Made by a program: the position numbers and the translations under genes. From the IMG/VR virus record IMGVR_UViG_3300042691_012630, positions 1-24,653 of that record: DNA of 24,653 nucleotides; one strand, written 5' to 3'. Source of the DNA: a virus. This document shows positions 15,247 to 22,376 of this stretch, one piece after another (positions within the stretch are counted from its first letter, which is position 1; every line of letters begins with the position of its first letter). The notes beneath the pieces were generated by a model. That model saw only the letters and a program-made list of their open reading frames with translations. It had not been told where the DNA came from and ran no database searches.

Positions 15247-15755
15247 ACCCGCTCGAGCAACTGGCCAAGCAGCTCGCCAAGGCAGGCGCCCCCATCCTCG
15301 GCGGCATGATCGGCGGGCCCGGCGGGCTCCTCGCCGGCAAGGCCATCGAGATCCTCGCCGACACGCTTGGCTCGCAGCCGACCCCCGCCGAGGTCGGCGC
15401 GGCTGCGGCGACGAACCCTGCAGGCGTGGCGCAAGCCGAGGCCGACGCGGCGAAGCTCCTGCCGCTCTGGATGCTTGAAGCGCAGCGCGCCAGCGACGCG
15501 CAGGCCGCCGAGATCGAGCGGGGCTTCACGGCCTGGCAGGTCATGCGCGTGGCCATCCAGGTCGTCGTGTGGGGCATGTGGCCGGTGATCGTGCTGGTCG
15601 GCCTTTTCGGTGGGAACTGGGGCGTCAAGACGCTCGTCCCGCCGGCCGAACTGATTGGGGCATGGGGCACCGTGACGACCGTCTGGATGGTCGTGTTCCA
15701 CGGCGGCCACACCGCCAAGGAAGTCCTCCCCTTCATGAAGTTCGGGCGCCGGTAA
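15243..15755 (+). CDS. Holin, three-transmembrane GTA-type (Holin_3TM)
   Basis: This 170-residue protein starts at an ATG that overlaps the endolysin stop (ATGA). It has a Gly-rich hydrophobic N-terminal segment (about residues 13-40, PILGGMIGGPGGLLAGKAIEI), a helical linker rich in Ala and Gln (about 45-95), and two strong transmembrane helices at about 100-122 (VAIQVVVWGMWPVIVLVGLF) and 133-155 (IGAWGTVTTVWMVVFHGGH). This is the arrangement of the 3TM holins first noted in gene transfer agents and alphaproteobacterial phages. It would form holes in the inner membrane to trigger lysis. Position directly after the endolysin supports this strongly. Confidence 0.8.
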   Translation: MNPLEQLAKQLAKAGAPILGGMIGGPGGLLAGKAIEILADTLGSQPTPAEVGAAAATNPAGVAQAEADAAKLLPLWMLEAQRASDAQAAEIERGFTAWQVMRVAIQVVVWGMWPVIVLVGLFGGNWGVKTLVPPAELIGAWGTVTTVWMVVFHGGHTAKEVLPFMKFGRR

Positions 15756-16012
15756 TGAACGACGATTTCTCGGAAATCCGCGAGCGGCTCGCCCGCCTTG
15801 AGTACGCGGAGGAGCGGAGCCATCAGGACCGCTCGGACATGAAGACCGACATCAAGGCCGTCCGCGAGGATGTGGCCACGATCAAGGGCCTCGTTGAGCA
15901 GGTGCGCGGCGGAGCCAAAGTTGCATGGGTGGCGTATGGGCTGATCGGCGGCGTGGCCGCGGCGATCACATGGCTCATCTCCAAGCTGCCCGTAACCCTC
16001 GGTGGCCGATGA
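15755..16012 (+). CDS. XhlA-like coiled-coil/transmembrane protein of the lysis cassette
   Basis: This 85-residue protein starts within the previous stop codon (TAATG). Residues about 3-52 form a charged amphipathic helix with heptad-like spacing (FSEIRERLARLEYAEERS and DIKAVREDVATIKGLVEQV). A single transmembrane helix follows at about 58-78 (VAYGLIGGVAAAITWLI), then a short tail. This is the layout of haemolysin XhlA-type phage proteins, which associate with the membrane and are found beside holins and endolysins. It may modulate lysis. A simple spanin role is less likely because there is no lipoprotein signal or N-terminal anchor. Confidence 0.65.
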   Translation: MNDDFSEIRERLARLEYAEERSHQDRSDMKTDIKAVREDVATIKGLVEQVRGGAKVAWVAYGLIGGVAAAITWLISKLPVTLGGR

Positions 16013-17025
16013 ACCCTCGCGGAAAGACCCTCTCCCACGCGGAGAGGATGGCAATCGCAGCGCAGGCGTCGCAGTTCCCAAGCAACAACGCCGCGGCGCT
16101 CGCGCTCAACGTCCACCGGGAGACGGTCAGGAAGGCCGTCGAGTACGCTGAGGCGCAGCGCCCGAAGATCCGCTTCTCCGACATCCCGGCCGACGACATC
16201 GAGACCGAGGAGGAGCTGCGGCTCGCAGCCCGCCGCTTCGAGAAGCGTTTGGCGAACGCGCAGGCCCGGGACTGGCAGCCGATCCGCATCGAGACCAAGG
16301 AGCCGATCGTCCTGGCCTTCGTGGGCGATCCTCACATCGACGACAACGGCTGCAACCTGCCGCTGCTCCTCGAGCACGTCGAGCTCCTCCGGCAGGAGCA
16401 CGTCTACGCCGTCAACATCGGCGACACCACGAACAACTGGACGGGCCGGCTGATGCGGCTCTACGCCAACCAGGACACCAGCGTCTCGACCGCGAGGAAG
16501 CGGGCGAAGTGGCTGATGCAGGAGGCCGGCATCCAGTGGCTCGTGTGGGTCATGGGGAACCACGACGAGTGGGAGAACGGCGCCGACATCCTGCGCGGCA
16601 TGAACACCCGCGGGGTCGTCATGGAGGACTGGCAGGCCAGGTTCTCGGTCGAGTTCCCGACAGGCCTTGAGGTGCCCGTGTGGGCGGCTCACGACTTCAA
16701 GGGGCACTCCCAGTTCAACAAGCTGCACGCCGCCATGAGGACGGCCCGGGAACGCCGCGGTGCCGCCATCTACGTCTGCGGCCACAAGCACGACTGGGCC
16801 GTTCACCACGAGGAGATCCCCGACACCGGCGAGACCTTTTGGGCCTTGCGGGCGCGCGGCTACAAGTTCCTCGACAGCTATTCCGCCAAGCTCGGCTTCG
16901 CCTCCTCGCGCTACGGCGCGACGGTCGCGGCCGTCATCGACCCCCGCGAGACAGACAACCCCCTCAAGGCGGTGACGTGCTTCGCGGACCTGCAACAGGC
17001 CATCAACTATCGGAGAGCACTGTGA
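16009..17025 (+). CDS. Calcineurin-like metallophosphoesterase with N-terminal helix-turn-helix
   Basis: This is a 338-residue protein. Residues about 24-47 look like a helix-turn-helix (NNAAALALNVHRETVRKAVEY), which suggests DNA binding. A linker follows, and from about residue 98 a metallophosphoesterase core shows all the metal-binding motifs: GDPHID (Asp107, His109), GDTTNN (Asp139), GNHDEW (Asn184, His185, Asp186), a His at 228 (AAHDF) and GHKH (His259, His261). The family includes DNA exonucleases (SbcD/Mre11-type), phosphodiesterases and phosphatases; the substrate here is not clear, but the HTH hints at nucleic acid. The ATG at 16009 overlaps the previous stop (ATGA) and was chosen over an upstream in-frame ATG at 15925 that would overlap the XhlA-like gene. 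It lies in the late unit, after lysis genes. Confidence 0.8.
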   Translation: MNPRGKTLSHAERMAIAAQASQFPSNNAAALALNVHRETVRKAVEYAEAQRPKIRFSDIPADDIETEEELRLAARRFEKRLANAQARDWQPIRIETKEPIVLAFVGDPHIDDNGCNLPLLLEHVELLRQEHVYAVNIGDTTNNWTGRLMRLYANQDTSVSTARKRAKWLMQEAGIQWLVWVMGNHDEWENGADILRGMNTRGVVMEDWQARFSVEFPTGLEVPVWAAHDFKGHSQFNKLHAAMRTARERRGAAIYVCGHKHDWAVHHEEIPDTGETFWALRARGYKFLDSYSAKLGFASSRYGATVAAVIDPRETDNPLKAVTCFADLQQAINYRRAL

Positions 17026-17366
17026 GCGTGATGGACCCGAAAGACATCCCAGGCAACCAGATGTTCGCCGTGCAGTCGCAAGGCGCGTTCGACCGCAACG
17101 CCGTCCTCGGCCACGCCAAGCAGGCCGTAGCCGACCGCGGCCTCAACTACGGCAAGCCCGAGGACAACTTCGGCCGCATCGCGGCGCTCTGGCGGTCGCA
17201 CCTTGGCAACCGCGAAGCCTGCGGGATCACGGCGGTCGACGTGGCCATCATGCTCGCCCTGGTGAAGGTCGCGCGCCTCGGCAACGATCCAACCCACAAG
17301 GACAGTTGGGTCGACCTCGCAGGCTACGCGGCCTGCGGCGGCGAAGTCGCGCTCAAGAAAGCGTGA
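17022..17366 (+). CDS. DUF6378-like phage protein
   Basis: This 114-residue protein probably starts at GTG 17022, which overlaps the previous stop (GTGA) and has GGAG 6 nt upstream. ATG 17031 is an alternative with poor spacing. The conserved block NYGKPEDNFGRIAALWRSHL, then DVAIMLALVKVARLGNDPTH, then DSWVDLAGYAA matches a small phage family I associate with DUF6378. It has no known function; the all-helical pattern with acidic residues is loosely like MazG/dUTPase-type nucleotide hydrolases, which is only a guess. It is the last gene of the rightward unit, and its end overlaps the 3' end of the leftward primase gene by 14 nt. Confidence 0.65.
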   Translation: MSVMDPKDIPGNQMFAVQSQGAFDRNAVLGHAKQAVADRGLNYGKPEDNFGRIAALWRSHLGNREACGITAVDVAIMLALVKVARLGNDPTHKDSWVDLAGYAACGGEVALKKA

Positions 17367-19236
17367 CGCGCCCATCCGCCGAGAAGTGAAGCATCTCGTT
17401 GCCGACGCGCACGGCGCCGGCAATCCGCTTCGTGACCCACTCCTTGACGCCCGTATGGTTGCCGTCCTGCTGCAAGAGCATGATGGCTGTCCCGTGGCCT
17501 GACACCGCCTTCGCAGCCTCGGCGAGCGTCATGGACCTGCAGTTGGTCTCACCCATCACCCTGACCAGGATGTCGGCGATCTCACGCGCCTCGCGGGCGT
17601 CGGCGTCTGCCGTGCTTTCGGCCTTCGAGAAGACGCCGTTCGACCCGTCCTTCTTCAACCGCAGCTCGGTCCCGGCCATCGCGTAGTTGGCCTTCTTGAG
17701 CGACATGAGATAGATGCCCTTGTCGGTCTTGTGGCGCTCGAGGTAGATGCGTGAACGGGCGCTGTTCGACCACGCGGTGTTGCCGCTCGACCCGTCGCCG
17801 GTGGCCATGCCGGTCCTCGACGGGTGGGCCAGCAGCAGGACCGTCGTTCCGAGGTTGGAGCAGATCGACTGCAGCACGTTCATGGTCTGGCGGGCCTGCG
17901 TCTTGTCGACCTCGTTGCCCTGGAAGATGTCGGCCAGGTTGTCGATGACGAGCAGCGACGGCTTGAGGCGCGCGCAGGTCTCGGCGAGCTTGCGCCACTG
18001 AGGCGTCAGGGACAGCGCACCGTCCCGGTCGAACTTGACGAGCACGCTGTCGAGGCCGGCGCGAGGGATGAGGTGGATGTCGCGCATCCCGGCGAACCGG
18101 CCGAACGGCCCCTTCACGCTGGCAAGCCGGCGGTGGAGATCGCCCTTCTCTTCCTCGGCCGACATGACCACAACGGGGCCGCGCTTGCCGACGGCCATCC
18201 CGAGCCACTCGCCGCCGGTGGCCGTCGCGTGAGCGAGCTGCATGGCCGCCGTCGACTTGCCGATGCCACCGTCGCCGTAGAGCAGGGTGACGTAGCCAAC
18301 CGGGATGAAGTCCGGCACCAGCCACTCCCGCTCCGGCAATTCCTCCTCGTCCGAGAAGCTGGCCGCGCAGATCACCTGCCAGTCGTCCGTCGGCACGGCC
18401 TCGGGCGGGACGTTCACGCCCTCGAAGATCTTGTCGGCGGCGCGAAGGCCGTGGCTGTTCTCCGAATAGCGGAAGGCGTTGTCGACTTTGACGCGGAGGT
18501 CCTCGGGCGTCCACGGCGGTAGGCAGCGATCGTTCCAGTGGTCGAGCATGAGCTCGAGCGCCTCGGCGGGCGTGACACCACGGTCGGAGAGCGCGCAGGC
18601 CACGGTGAAGGTCGTGTGATCCCCGCCGGCGCCCTCCACGGCTACCAGCGTCCGCGGGTCCGTCAGGTAGGACCTGGCGTCGGCGACGCGCGACGGCGGC
18701 GAGGGCGGCGCGCTCCAGTCTACGACGCGCTCGCCGGTCTTCTCCTTGGGCTTGCGGCAGGCGGCGATGAGGCTTTCGGGCGCTTCGGCCACGGGGAGAT
18801 CGTGAAGGACGCGGTACTCCCCGACGGCGGTACGGCTGCCCGGCGCGACGACGTACCCGTCTACCCCGCGGATATCGATGCCAGGAGCGATCTTGCTGGC
18901 GCTGTTCGCGACGTCGATGGCCGTCCGGTAGTAGTGGTGCGTCCCGCCCGTAGGCGTGGCCACCGTCAGCGTGTCGGGCAGCCCGAGAGCCTTGAACGAC
19001 GCCATCGCGCCGGGATGTTTCCCCTCGTCGACGTCGACGACGATGAGGCCTTCGCAGCGCACGCCGATGTTGGCCTGCGGGTACTTCTGCCAGACTTCCC
19101 ACGCCGCGATCTCATCGCGAACGACGAGCGCGCGCCAGTCCATGCCGGCCATCGGGACCTTCACCCCCTGGGCGAGCGGGAATACCGCGAAACCGCGGGA
19201 CGCCCACTCAAAAGCTGCTTCCCCTAGAACAGACAT
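17353..19236 (-). CDS. Primase-polymerase / RecA-type helicase fusion
   Basis: This is a 627-residue replication protein. Residues about 1-170 form a PrimPol (bifunctional primase/polymerase) domain: AAFEWASRGFAVFPL, NIGVRCEGLIVVDVDEG with Asp68 and Asp70, PTGGTHHYY with His100/101, and GIDIRG with Asp121, followed by YVVAPGS. A linker region follows (about 170-300). A RecA-fold ATPase then starts near 300 with Walker A GDGGIGKST (Lys327) and Walker B LLVIDNLADIF (Asp432), like RepA/AAA_25 helicases; a SRTGMATGDGSSGNTAWSNS loop follows. The C-terminal 80 residues may be a winged helix. It should unwind DNA and make primers at the fork. ATG 19236 was chosen because the domain starts there; an in-frame ATG at 19392 lies within the HNH gene. 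The gene overlaps the HNH gene by 13 nt. Confidence 0.85.
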   Translation of the reverse strand: MSVLGEAAFEWASRGFAVFPLAQGVKVPMAGMDWRALVVRDEIAAWEVWQKYPQANIGVRCEGLIVVDVDEGKHPGAMASFKALGLPDTLTVATPTGGTHHYYRTAIDVANSASKIAPGIDIRGVDGYVVAPGSRTAVGEYRVLHDLPVAEAPESLIAACRKPKEKTGERVVDWSAPPSPPSRVADARSYLTDPRTLVAVEGAGGDHTTFTVACALSDRGVTPAEALELMLDHWNDRCLPPWTPEDLRVKVDNAFRYSENSHGLRAADKIFEGVNVPPEAVPTDDWQVICAASFSDEEELPEREWLVPDFIPVGYVTLLYGDGGIGKSTAAMQLAHATATGGEWLGMAVGKRGPVVVMSAEEEKGDLHRRLASVKGPFGRFAGMRDIHLIPRAGLDSVLVKFDRDGALSLTPQWRKLAETCARLKPSLLVIDNLADIFQGNEVDKTQARQTMNVLQSICSNLGTTVLLLAHPSRTGMATGDGSSGNTAWSNSARSRIYLERHKTDKGIYLMSLKKANYAMAGTELRLKKDGSNGVFSKAESTADADAREAREIADILVRVMGETNCRSMTLAEAAKAVSGHGTAIMLLQQDGNHTGVKEWVTKRIAGAVRVGNEMLHFSADGRVTLS

Positions 19237-19814
19237 TCTCTCGCCCTCAGTTCCCTCTCGGCGTCCGCCGCACTGTCGTACCCGTCCGAGACGATGAAGT
19301 ATTTGTTGGCGTACCGGACAATCTGCCGTGTGTAGGAGAATGCTCGGTTGGCGTTGTTCATTTTCGTGGTGACATCGCGAAGGTTTGCCCACCTGTTGTT
19401 GGCCCTATCGCCGTCAACGTGGTCGATTACACCCTCCGGCCACGCGCCAGTCATCAGGAACCAGGCAACCCGGTGGGCCACGATCTGCTTCTTTTTACGA
19501 GGCCTTTCACCCCACATTACGAACAGATGCTCGTAGCCGTCTCGTCTCCGAGCGGTCGCAAGATCGCCTCGTTTCGCCCACGTTCTCCGGTCTCGCTTGT
19601 ATTTTATCTCCCCCGTAAGTGGGAAGTACTCGAAAGTCTGCCTAATATATTCGTCCAGCCCCAACGTCCGCGGAGGCTCGCCTTTAAATAAATCAACAAA
19701 GTCGCGAGCTTCATTTAAGGTGTCGAAAGTGTAGGACGCTTGCTTTCCTTTGATACGGCTTCGTACCCGCACTTGATAGCGTTCGCCCCGTTTCCGAATG
19801 CAAGGAGGCAGCAT
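19224..19814 (-). CDS. HNH homing endonuclease
   Basis: This 196-residue protein has a basic N-terminal DNA-binding part (about residues 1-45, RGERYQVRVRSRIKGKQASY followed by TFDTLNEA), a linker, then an HNH_3-type nuclease: YFPLTGEIKYK, KKKQIVAHRVAWFLMTG and IDHVDGDRANNRWANLRDVT, carrying the HNH His and Asn residues. Such free-standing endonucleases spread by cutting phage DNA that lacks them. Composition supports transfer: by hand count, 19561-19740 is 90/180 G+C (50%), far below its neighbours. The ATG at 19814 has no clear Shine-Dalgarno sequence and lies inside a palindromic site. The gene is wedged between the winged-helix gene (9-nt gap) and the primase gene (13-nt overlap). Confidence 0.85.
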   Translation of the reverse strand: MLPPCIRKRGERYQVRVRSRIKGKQASYTFDTLNEARDFVDLFKGEPPRTLGLDEYIRQTFEYFPLTGEIKYKRDRRTWAKRGDLATARRRDGYEHLFVMWGERPRKKKQIVAHRVAWFLMTGAWPEGVIDHVDGDRANNRWANLRDVTTKMNNANRAFSYTRQIVRYANKYFIVSDGYDSAADAERELRARECLF

Positions 19815-19822
19815 TGGTGCTA
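19809..19822. promoter_or_regulatory. Palindromic site 4: CAGCATTGGTGCTA
   Basis: It matches TAGCA-N4-TGCTA with one change at an outer base. On the minus strand it reads TAGCACCAATGCTG and contains the HNH start codon. It shares 12 bp with site 2. Confidence 0.45.
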
Positions 19823-19823
19823 C

Positions 19824-20069
19824 TCAGTCGGCAAGCGTATAGGTCTGCTTGATCCGTCCAGGCAGGATGGCCTTGCGGCCGAGGCGATCGTTGACCTTGA
19901 CGATGAGAGAGCCGAGCTTCTGCTGCATCCGCCAGACCTTCATCTCGGGGTCGGGCTCGCCGAAGACGCGCCGGTACAGGTACTCGATGTTGACGTCGCC
20001 GCGCCCTTCCAGCTCTCCGACGAGCTTCTGCTGCTGCGGCGACAGTCGGCTATCCGACGACGTGGCCAT
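19824..20069 (-). CDS. Small winged-helix DNA-binding protein
   Basis: This 81-residue protein starts at ATG 20069 behind an excellent Shine-Dalgarno sequence (AAGGAGGGG). The pattern resembles the OmpR/PhoB-type winged helix: LSPQQQKLVGELEGRGDVNI, then EYLYRRVFGEPD, then a recognition-helix-like MKVWRMQQKLGSLIVKVNDRL, and a wing with KAILPGRIKQTYTL. It fills the whole protein, so it would act as a stand-alone DNA binder. It lies in the replication unit, overlapping the previous gene by 20 nt. A role as a phage transcription regulator is plausible, and it is one candidate for binding the dispersed palindromes, but no direct link is shown. Confidence 0.65.
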   Translation of the reverse strand: MATSSDSRLSPQQQKLVGELEGRGDVNIEYLYRRVFGEPDPEMKVWRMQQKLGSLIVKVNDRLGRKAILPGRIKQTYTLAD

Positions 20070-20271
20070 GGTACCCCTCCTTCGGGCGAATGTTGATGGC
20101 GTAGGCGGCGATCCCGCCGAGAGCCTTGAGCGCGACAGCGCCCTGGTCGAGCGGCACCGGGCAGGTGATGAGGCCCGAGCGGAACACGTAGGCCTTGCTC
20201 GGGAAGAGCGTCATCCCGCGCGTGAGGACGCGGTTGATGAGGTGCTTGGGGTAGGCTTCCCTATTTGACAT
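20050..20271 (-). CDS. Hypothetical protein, 73 aa
   Basis: I do not recognise this protein. It starts at ATG 20271, with GGAGGA about 8 nt upstream, and overlaps the end of the polymerase gene by 11 nt and the winged-helix gene by 20 nt. It has a basic N-terminus (NREAYPKHLINRVLTRG), a middle with SKAYVFRSGLITCPVPLDQG, and a hydrophobic stretch (ALGGIAAYAINI). No catalytic motif or clear transmembrane segment is visible. Tight packing and a good ribosome binding site support a real gene; it is probably co-translated with the polymerase. Confidence 0.6.
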   Translation of the reverse strand: MSNREAYPKHLINRVLTRGMTLFPSKAYVFRSGLITCPVPLDQGAVALKALGGIAAYAINIRPKEGYHGHVVG

Positions 20272-22366
20272 AGCGCTTGTCCTCCCAGGTTGCGGCGGCG
20301 ATCGGCAGGCCCTCGGCCCACTCCGGCACGGTGGCCATGATCTTGCGGAGCACCTCGGCGTCGCCCTCCGGCCCCGTCTCGCAGAGAAGCTCGTCGTGGA
20401 CCGTCAGCACGACAGGGAGCCCGGCGTCCTCGGCTTGTAGCATAGAAGCTACCATCACGTCCCGCGCGATAGCCTGCACGACGTTCTCGCACTGCAGCCC
20501 GCCGTAGAGCCGCGACGGGCCCCACCGGCGGGTGACGCTGTCGACCGCGTCGTACTCGATCTGGTAGCGCATCCGGCCGCGCAGGTCTTCGACCTGCACG
20601 AGGCGAGGCTTGGCGTAGGCCAGGCACCGGCCGGACGGCAGACGGCAGAACAGGAAGCCGTTCGACGCGCGGTAGCGGATGCGGCCTTCAAGGACCTGCG
20701 TGATCTCGCCCGGCGAGCCGACGGCCGCGATGGCCGCATCGCTGAGATCCCACCACGACTGGACGATGCGCGGGTGCGCCTCGCGCCACGCGCGCTTGAG
20801 CTCGTCGGCCCGCTCGTCCGTGACCTTGATCCCGTACCCCGAGGCCATGGTCTGGAAGGCGCCGACGCCGCCCTGGTAGCCGAGCGCCAGCTCCATGACC
20901 TTGCCGATCTGGCGGTCGGCCTTGCTGACGTCCTCGACCTTGACGCCGAACGAGCGCGCGTAGGCCAGCTTGTAAAGGTCGTTGCCTGCGCCGGCGTCGA
21001 AGTCGCGGAAGGCCTGGACCTTCCAGTCCTCGCCGGCGAGCCACGCATTGACGCGGCCCTCGATGTTGGAGAAGTCGCCGCCGACGAACTTCTTGCCCGG
21101 GCCGGCGATGAGCATGGCGCGGAGGCACTTCGAGAGCGTCTCCATGGGCTGGCCCGTCAGCATCTCCAGCGCGTCGACGATCTCGGCCGGCCGCATGTCG
21201 AGGCCGAGTAGGGTGAGCGCCCGCTCGACGTCAGGCAGGTCGCGGTCAGGGTCGACGCGGGGGAGGTTCTGCGGCTGGATGAGGCGCCCGGCCCATCGCC
21301 CGGTGGCCGCGCCGTGGTAGGCCAGCGTGCCGCGCACACGGCCGTCGACGCAGGCGCTCTTCTCCATGGCCGTGAACTTGGCCGCCGAGCTCTTCGCCGC
21401 CGCCTTGCGCAGGCGCACGACCTCCTCGACGACAGGGTTGTCGGTGACGGTGGCGCGGAGGATCAGCTCCTCCGTCTCCCCTTTGGCCACGCTCTCGCAC
21501 GGCACGCCCTTCGAGTTGATCCAGGCGACGAGCTTGGCCGTCTCCGTGGTCTTCTGTACCTCGCCGTCGGTGAGATACCACATGCGCTCGTCGGCCCGGC
21601 GCTTGGCCTCCTTGACGACCGCGACGGCCTTGCGAACGATTGGCAGGTCGATCATGACGCCGCGCTCGTTGATGAGCTGGTCGAGCTCGTAGACTTCCTG
21701 CTCGGCGGCGGGGAGGAACGGCAGCGCCTCGTCGGCCAGGCGCTCGGCCTCGACGTCGATGCGGCAATAGTCGGTGAGGCGGTCGATCTTCTCGGGCTCA
21801 TCCCACCAAACGACGCCGTTAGGGTTCACGATGAAACCGTCGCCGCTGCACGTCGTGCAGTCCCACGTGCGCTCGTGTTCATCGCGCCAAATTCCTTTGC
21901 CATGGCAGGCCGGGCATTCTTCCTGGGTCAGGCCGACCTTGCGCGGCCGGCACATGCGCATCATGAGCGCGGCGCCGTCCTTGTCCTTCTGGATCTTGAG
22001 GCCGAGCGCGTAGCCAAGCTGGTCGAGAGAGGCTGGCAAGGCCATGGCCTGCGCCCTGGCCATGGTGCAGATCGTCTGACCGATCTGGATCTCGGGCCAG
22101 TGGGGGCGGTCGCGCCGCACGACCTTGTTCCAGATCTGGCGGTCGAACTGCGCGTTGTGGATGACGATCTTGCCGCCGTCGCGGATGAAGGCCAGGAGAT
22201 CCTCGGGGTCAGGCTCTCCCGGCTTCCACGTCATGACCGGCGCCTCCCCGATGCACCATGCCATGCACCAGACCCCCGTTGAGGGGTCTTCTGCGTAGGC
22301 GTGGGCGCCTGCGGCCCGAAGGTCACAGGTCGAGTAGGTCTCGAAATCGAGGTGCGCCGCGATCAT
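20261..22366 (-). CDS. polA: DNA polymerase, family A (PolA) with 3'-5' exonuclease
   Basis: This 701-residue replicative polymerase starts at ATG 22366 (GAGGA about 7 nt upstream); upstream in-frame codons are a low-complexity shadow of the SSB gene. The exonuclease domain has Exo I LDFETYS (Asp7, Glu9), Exo II HNAQFD (Asp75) and Exo III YCRID (Tyr200, Asp204). A zinc-ribbon-like insert with CPAC (151-154) and CTTC (170-173) lies between Exo II and III. The polymerase domain has motif A GGDFSNIEGR (Asp431, Glu436), motif B RQIGKVMELALGY (Arg485, Lys489, Tyr497) and motif C VHDE (His657, Asp658). The residue aligned to E. coli Phe762 is Leu493. It follows the SSB gene by 10 nt and would copy the phage genome with the primase-helicase and SSB. 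A palindromic site lies inside its C-terminal coding region. Confidence 0.95.
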   Translation of the reverse strand: MIAAHLDFETYSTCDLRAAGAHAYAEDPSTGVWCMAWCIGEAPVMTWKPGEPDPEDLLAFIRDGGKIVIHNAQFDRQIWNKVVRRDRPHWPEIQIGQTICTMARAQAMALPASLDQLGYALGLKIQKDKDGAALMMRMCRPRKVGLTQEECPACHGKGIWRDEHERTWDCTTCSGDGFIVNPNGVVWWDEPEKIDRLTDYCRIDVEAERLADEALPFLPAAEQEVYELDQLINERGVMIDLPIVRKAVAVVKEAKRRADERMWYLTDGEVQKTTETAKLVAWINSKGVPCESVAKGETEELILRATVTDNPVVEEVVRLRKAAAKSSAAKFTAMEKSACVDGRVRGTLAYHGAATGRWAGRLIQPQNLPRVDPDRDLPDVERALTLLGLDMRPAEIVDALEMLTGQPMETLSKCLRAMLIAGPGKKFVGGDFSNIEGRVNAWLAGEDWKVQAFRDFDAGAGNDLYKLAYARSFGVKVEDVSKADRQIGKVMELALGYQGGVGAFQTMASGYGIKVTDERADELKRAWREAHPRIVQSWWDLSDAAIAAVGSPGEITQVLEGRIRYRASNGFLFCRLPSGRCLAYAKPRLVQVEDLRGRMRYQIEYDAVDSVTRRWGPSRLYGGLQCENVVQAIARDVMVASMLQAEDAGLPVVLTVHDELLCETGPEGDAEVLRKIMATVPEWAEGLPIAAATWEDKRYVK
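20438..20451. promoter_or_regulatory. Palindromic site 5 (inside polA): TAGCATAGAAGCTA
   Basis: TAGC/GCTA arms with a 6-nt centre, extended to GTAGC-N6-GCTAC. In the coding strand it is read as codons GTA GCT TCT ATG CTA CAA, which are mostly unusual for this GC-rich genome. Confidence 0.5.
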
Positions 22367-22376
22367 CAGCCGGTCC

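Noticed and set aside
15823-16995. 390-codon antisense frame over the metallophosphoesterase gene
   Set aside because: The plus strand has an intact active site with all metal ligands; the antisense product is low complexity.
17381-17400. Possible terminator hairpin CGAGA/TCTCG after the convergent gene ends
   Set aside because: The stem is only 5 bp with a 9-nt loop and has no T-tract; it also lies inside the primase coding region.
19237-19392. N-terminal extension of the primase-helicase frame
   Set aside because: It lies within the HNH gene and does not resemble the PrimPol domain, which begins at ATG 19236.
21847-21916. DnaJ/Hsp40 gene fragment suggested by CxxCxGxG motifs
   Set aside because: The motifs lie in frame inside an intact polymerase exonuclease domain; there is no J domain or further repeat.
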